Shown here: piece after piece, positions 59,100-64,000 of the stretch | Layout: each line of letters begins with the position of its first letter | How positions within the stretch are numbered: the stretch's first letter is position 1 | Assembly (NCBI GenBank): GCA_013399695.1 | Contig: VXAU01003708.1 | Span: 346,266 to 410,265 of the forward strand | Direction: 5' to 3' | Source of the DNA: Formicarius rufipectus | Lineage: Eukaryota; Chordata; Aves; Passeriformes; Formicariidae | Length of the DNA stretch: 64,000 bases | The notes under the pieces: generated by a model | What the model saw: the letters and a program-made list of their open reading frames with translations, nothing else | Told to the model about the DNA's origin: nothing | The model's database searches: none | Program-made: the position numbers and the translations under genes

Positions 59100-59483
59100 C
59101 TAAATATCTTTCACAGTGCACATGGCAAGTCCAGTGTACTTCTTCAATTCCTCCAAGACGATCTGAATGGCTAAGGCCTCATCCCCAAGTGATTTGGAGA
59201 AATACCCCCCCTCCTTGCCAAAGGCTGGCAGAAGGGACAACGTTGGTTTAAGGCACTTAAATGGTGTTTGAGTAAAGTGTTTCAGCCTGACTACATGTGC
59301 CTGGGTGAGCTCCTGCTGGGCAGAGCCCCAGTGCCCCAGGAGAGCGGCCACCAGCTCCTCCAAACTCAGCTGTTTCCCAAATGACTTGTGCTGGTGGAGA
59401 AAGTCTGCCCAAAGTAGAACACCATGAGTGACATTAGCATTCGGAGAGCATCTGTTCACCCATCCCCAGTTAGCGTATGACTG
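59100..59483 (-). CDS. Unrecognised open frame of about 127 codons, ending at TAG
   Basis: The minus strand is open from just after a stop (TGA near 59484) to TAG at 59102-59100. It reads SYANWGWVNRCSPN at the start, then LSLEELVAALLGHWGS, then LGDEALAIQIVLEELKKYTG near the end, with amphipathic-helix-like composition. There is no ATG at its start, so it would be a terminal exon or chance. A minus-strand AATAAA lies about 320 bases downstream (58777-58782). The acceptor upstream is weak. I do not recognise any family. Confidence 0.2.
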   Translation of the reverse strand, partial: QSYANWGWVNRCSPNANVTHGVLLWADFLHQHKSFGKQLSLEELVAALLGHWGSAQQELTQAHVVRLKHFTQTPFKCLKPTLSLLPAFGKEGGYFSKSLGDEALAIQIVLEELKKYTGLAMCTVKDI

Positions 59484-60529
59484 TCAAACTGAGACACACG
59501 TCTATTCCCAATCCAACTCCTTAACCCCTGCTTTGCCTAACTCGCTGCCACGTCTCCCAGGGCTGTTTCTCATGGGAGGGGCAGGCCAGTGCTGCACTCA
59601 TCTGTAGGTGTATGAATTAATTATGAAGGCCTGACTACATTATTAGACAGCATCTCGCTTGCCAGTGCAAAGAGAGTGTGCCTGACCCCCACTATGGACA
59701 GCCCTTTGATGTACTGTATATTTGCCTTTCCTGGCCATATGCCCTATCCTGTTCAGGGACATGGTTTTACTGTTCTGAAGGAGAGGTGGGAATGTTGGCA
59801 GCCTTGAGAGCTAGGAGGTATTAAACACCATGAGTGAAAATCTGTGAGAGTGGTGTAAGCTGCTGGACTCAATGAGGTGCAGAGTTCTTCCTGACTTCTT
59901 CAGATGAACCTTGGCTAAAGAAAGGCCAGCAACCCCTCTTGTAGTCCATGTGAAACACTGCCTGAAATTGCCCAGGAAGCAGAATAGCACACCAGCATTT
60001 CCAGGAGTTACTGGTACTTTTTCACAAAGGACAGTGGCACAGAACACTTCTTAATGAAGGTTTCCAGGTCTCCTTAGTGCAACTTCCATTTCCATGGCTG
60101 ACAGAAACTCTAATCTGTCTTCCTCTCCCAAAATGTGTGTGTCTGTAGATTAGTAGAATCTGACTGTTAATTGGCATTTGCATAGTATTTGAGAGCACCT
60201 TGTGCAGCAGTTGCCTCTTTGGAAGTAAGGACAATATTTTTATTACTTTTCAAAAGAGGGTGATGGAGAACTTGTCTTACTGGCTCTGTGTTGAAGATAA
60301 CTCCAGAGCTGTCATCATGAAACTGTCAGCATTTGTCAAGAGACACTACACAGTAATCACAGGTTTTGCTGTCCTACTCACCATGGAGTGCTGGTTTCCC
60401 CAGGAGCTCAGTGCAAGATCAGGACCTGTGGTATTGACCCAGAGAGGGTTTTGGCTTTCAATATCCTTTAATGACAGTCATTGCCAGTCCTGTGAGGCAG
60501 GCATCACATGCTTCATCCCAAAGTGACCC

Positions 60530-60665
60530 AGGATGTTCAGTTAGCAGCTGGCCTTGTGGTGGAGTGTTGGATTGAAAGCCTCAGGGATGCAGGTTGGACT
60601 ACCCAAAGGCCTCCCTGTGTGTCCTTGGGCAAACACCTTCATGCCCCTGCTCATGAGGCCATCGC
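60530..60665 (+). repeat. MIR-like ancient SINE relic
   Basis: A tRNA-like head ('tggtggagtgttggattgaa', 'gatgcaggttggact') is followed by 'tgtgtccttgggcaaacacc', which matches the MIR core/tail words 'tgtgaccttgggcaagtcac'. Diverged and partial. Confidence 0.5.
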
Positions 60666-61209
60666 CATCCTACCCAGATGTTTGGGGAGGTTCTGGCACA
60701 CTTGAGCCTTGGCCTTGTTTTCCGCTCTTGCCGTGCAATGGTGACGTGAACATCAGTGCTTAAAAGGGTGTATTGCATGCTTTGCTTCTCTTTCAAAGTG
60801 GTTTTTAAACTTTCTATGAGTTCTCTTGTTTATTAACACAGAATGGTTTTTAATCAAGCTTGCTACTTAGAACTTCATGAGAATTAAGTGGGTTTACTCA
60901 ACAATGACAAATGATTATTTTCCAAGACTTGTAAAAAATTCCAGCGTGCTTATATTCCAGTCCCTGAACTGTTAAAAAACCATTCTCATAGGTGTTTTAA
61001 ATGGAATGCATTTTCAGATACCATTTATAAATGTCCAGTGGATAGAATTTTATTATTTTTTTAATTTCCTTCATCTGATCTAGGTCTTTGATAAATACTA
61101 CAGACAAAATGAGTGCTGTAGGATCAATCTTGACAGTTCTTCAATAAAAGGCTGTGTGGTTCTTCGTCAGTGTCTTCCTTTCAGTGACAGCTGCTTTGTT
61201 CTTTTTCAG

Positions 61210-61362
61210 TCAGATTTTCTAGTTAACACATCAAAAGTGTATCTGTGTACACGAAGTACTGAGAAAACAGTTCAAAGAGGCAGGAGATTCACTTTTAACT
61301 CTTCACTGCATCTCCCTGCACTTGTCACAGAAGATAGCTTACACAGAAAGCTTCAGAACAAG
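61210..61362 (+). other. Candidate exon of an unidentified transcript
   Basis: A 153-base stretch bounded by a strong acceptor (tgttctttttcag) and a strong donor (AAG|GTGAGT), with length divisible by three and one fully open frame beginning SDFLVNTSKVYLCTRSTEKT and ending EDSLHRKLQNK. I do not recognise the peptide, so it may be a lncRNA exon or an unusual coding exon. It could also be chance. Confidence 0.35.
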
Positions 61363-62893
61363 GTGAGTAGTTCACCAAGGAGCACTGTGAAGTACAGCAC
61401 ATGTGGATTAGTCTTAAAACACAAACTGGTCAGTCAATCCACTTACCATCCCAAATCAGCTTTCTTTTGAGCCAAGCCATTAAGTGATAAGAAGTTTTCA
61501 GGTTTAGGCAGCAAAAGCCTCACATTGGACACAGATAAAGCCATATGTTTGATCCAGCACTGAAGTTTTGTCTGACAGTTCTTGCCACGGTGTCAATACC
61601 TTAAAATTAATTAAACTGAGTTCAGTGTTCAGTTTAAACTCATTTCTTTGGAGAGTTGCCATCGGCTTCTAAACCAAGGTAAGTAGTAAGGACAAGCAAC
61701 TGGTTTGCATATCAGTTCTCTTATCTATTGTGCCTGAAAACTTATTTCTGGCTGCATTTTTAATTGCCCATGCTTCACCCATCAGCTCAACAGCATAGCA
61801 CACAGCTTGGAATGCTCTCTGCTACTTTATGGCTATTAAGAATTGCTCAGGTAAGGAGCCAGATCAGCAGAGAAAGTGCTAACTCAGGAGAGCATATTCC
61901 AAGCACCCTGTGCTAGTATGAGCGAGGTTTCAAACCTGTAATCCTGGAACGTTAAGTCTTACAGGAAGGTCTGGTTTTGAGTGCCTGTTCTCATGAGCTG
62001 TCTTCTGAATAAGACCAGGGAAAGTAGTTGTGAATAGCAGTGATGGAATCGTCCTCCAGGATTTCTCTCAGCCTTATGGCACTACAGCAATCACAGTTGC
62101 AAACTGTTGCTTGTCCCCTCGGGCAGCCCTGGTTAACTGGAGGGCCTGTTTTGTTCTGGGGCTGGGACCCTCAGGCATCAGCAAAGGCAACAGGATACTT
62201 CCAGCAAGCACTTGTGTCTGCTGGTGGGAATCATTCAGGTATCATTATGCTCCAGTTTGAGCCCTATTGATGGGCTCCATGTGCCACTGAGCCTCTGTCT
62301 CTCCACTTCGGAGACAGAGTCCTGCCTTGGCAGGTAGGGATGGCAGTGGCACCCTGTACTGTGGGCCAAGCAAAGGGACCCACTTCATGGCTTCCTCAAC
62401 AATAGCCAGGGAGCGAGCACATCCCCTGCCAGCCCAAGCTTCTCCTTTCTCTTTTTATTGTTCCCTTCATTGCACTTATTTATCTCTTTCATCCTTGTAT
62501 TTTTTGTTCAGCAGTTTGGAGCATCCATGTGCCTTTGTGCTCAAAAACTACTCTTTGCATCTTAAGCAAGAGGATGTGTCACACGTTGGTGGGAAACAAG
62601 AACAGATCTCACTGTCCCAGCGGTGCTAGGATGAGGGAGGTGAGCACCGATCCCACCCTTCCCTCCCCCTGTCCTCCTCCTGGCGCTGTTCCGTTCCCCT
62701 GTGTGGTCTGTGGCTGCAGGTAGGGGCTACAGCATCTGGTGGGGAAATTTCCTGTCTTAGCCAGACCTCTCCTGTGAAGTGTAAGTTGTTAAAGGCACAC
62801 AGGAGCTGTGTTTGTTCAGAGGCAGCTCTGTTCTCCCTAGCTCAGCACCCCCCATCAGCTCACTCTGACATGTCCTCTGTTTGACTCCTGCAG
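61363..62893. other. Interval between the two candidate exons
   Basis: 1.5 kb with no recognised gene or transposon. A pyrimidine-rich, relatively GC-rich part lies at 62640-62720. Confidence 0.5.
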
Positions 62894-63584
62894 ATAATGG
62901 AGACCAGAAACACGCGTCTTCCTGGAACGAGCCCCACCAGACAAGCTCTGCTCAGGCTGCCCTTGTTGTACCCTCCTGCGGGATGTACAGCCTCAGACAC
63001 GAGACAACAGAGCGTGTGGGAAAACAACATCAAAGCCAGTGCTTGTTACAGACCCTTCCTCGGGTCCTGTCATCTCAGGAGTGGGCTGGATACCCCGGTG
63101 GCGAAACCACCACATTTCCACAGGATGGGATTTATGCAGACCAGGTTTCTGTGTAGCAGGTCTGGAACAAACCATCAAAGGAAGGACAGCTGGTTATAGG
63201 AACAGATAAGGAGCTGTGTACCACAGAATAAGGATTCTTCCAGGAAAACAAGGGGGAGCTGGTGATTTATGTGTGGTGGAAATTAGTCATCATTAAAACA
63301 GATGGGATGGAGGAATAAGAAGGTGGAGTCCTGGGACGTGGAGGGTGAGTCCAGCAGACGCATTCTCCAGGAGAAACGCAAAGCTGTTCTGGTCTCCTCG
63401 GGTGCAAAGGAAGCAGAAACATGTGCAGGAGAAGTCCTCTGGATCTTAGCACATGGGGACCTCCATTTGCTTTACAAATACCAGTGAGCAAAGCACCACT
63501 GCCTAGCAAGAGCCTTTATTCCGGTTTCTGTTTGAACATAGAGCTGTAAATGAGGAGACAACACATAAATGACTGGAAAATAAA
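62894..63584 (+). other. Candidate terminal exon with poly(A) signal
   Basis: A good acceptor (tttgactcctgcag) opens a GC-richer stretch with two overlapping open frames; in phase with the 61210 exon it reads 102 codons to TAG at about 63200. AATAAA at 63579-63584 could end it. No protein family recognised; a noncoding last exon is at least as likely. Confidence 0.3.
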
Positions 63585-64000
63585 GATGACCACATCTGAA
63601 ATTTTATGTGTACATATTTTGGTTACAGAGGAAGAGAAACACAGTGAAAATGTGTATAATTAAAGACCAGAGGTGAAGAAAACATGAGTGAGTGGTACAG
63701 AGCCTCTGGTACAGAGGATAAGTTTTCCATCAAAGAGATAGTTTCTGGCTTAATGTTTGTGGAACACATTTCAGTAGGTGACCAGTAATCATTATTTCTG
63801 GAAACAAGGCTTCTCCCTCTCATCTGTGCTGTTTCATCAGATGTTACATGAAATTTGCCTAAACCAAACAAAATAAAAAGTACTGCAGGTACGATTTAGG
63901 GAGGAAAATTAGGCACTGAACAGATGCTATAATTGATTTTAATTTTTAAAAATGTCCACTAGAAGACTACCTTGGGGTAGCTGGAAATGTTTTTATCTAT
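63585..64000. other. Window end, nothing recognised
   Basis: AT-rich sequence with a further AATAAA near 63870. I see no gene here. Confidence 0.6.

Noticed and set aside
45441..64000. Search for MITF or FRMD4B exons expected from synteny
   Set aside because: No peptide resembling either protein was found on either strand.

Overview
This 64 kb window is vertebrate nuclear DNA, most probably from a bird. Genes are split into short exons with GT-AG borders, intergenic DNA is AT-leaning, several CR1 LINE 3' ends are present (two with the avian ATTCTRTG-type terminus), and there is one solo LTR of the avian ERVL type. I cannot name the species from the sequence alone.

The window holds a two-gene metabolic cluster, arranged head to head. 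On the minus strand (8811 down to 2240) is a complete five-exon gene for 2-epi-5-epi-valiolone synthase (EEVS), a sugar-phosphate cyclase related to 3-dehydroquinate synthase; it encodes 448 residues and keeps all three predicted zinc ligands. On the plus strand (11404 to 44996) is MT-Ox, a fused O-methyltransferase/short-chain dehydrogenase in about eleven exons. In fishes these two enzymes make the UV-absorbing compound gadusol from sedoheptulose 7-phosphate, and orthologues are known in amphibians, reptiles and birds. The two start codons are about 2.6 kb apart, so the intervening DNA is a natural shared control region; it carries a minus-strand TATA-like box and two CACGTG E-boxes.

The most interesting observation is a contrast inside MT-Ox. 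The C-terminal dehydrogenase half (27743-44996) is textbook intact (TGGGQGIG, NNAG, YNVSK). The N-terminal methyltransferase half keeps its exons and phases but has substitutions at nearly every position expected to bind S-adenosylmethionine or the metal, and exon 3 (about 17284-17442) resembles the family only in shifted frames. This suggests that in this bird the methyltransferase step is decaying or has changed, while EEVS and the oxidoreductase are kept.

Layout: 1-2239, sequence downstream of EEVS with a CR1 relic; 2240-8811, EEVS; 8812-11403, divergent intergenic region; 11404-44996, MT-Ox with long introns that contain CR1 pieces, a solo LTR, an AT-rich tract and several palindromes; 44997-45440, MT-Ox 3' UTR; 45441-64000, mostly noncoding DNA with two CR1 insertions, a small orphan CpG-dense patch at 48.5 kb, an ancient MIR-like SINE, an unrecognised 119-127 codon minus-strand ORF at 59.1-59.5 kb, and two splice-flanked candidate exons at 61.2 and 62.9 kb ending near a poly(A) signal. 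In other vertebrates this locus lies beside FRMD4B and MITF; I found no exon of either in the window.
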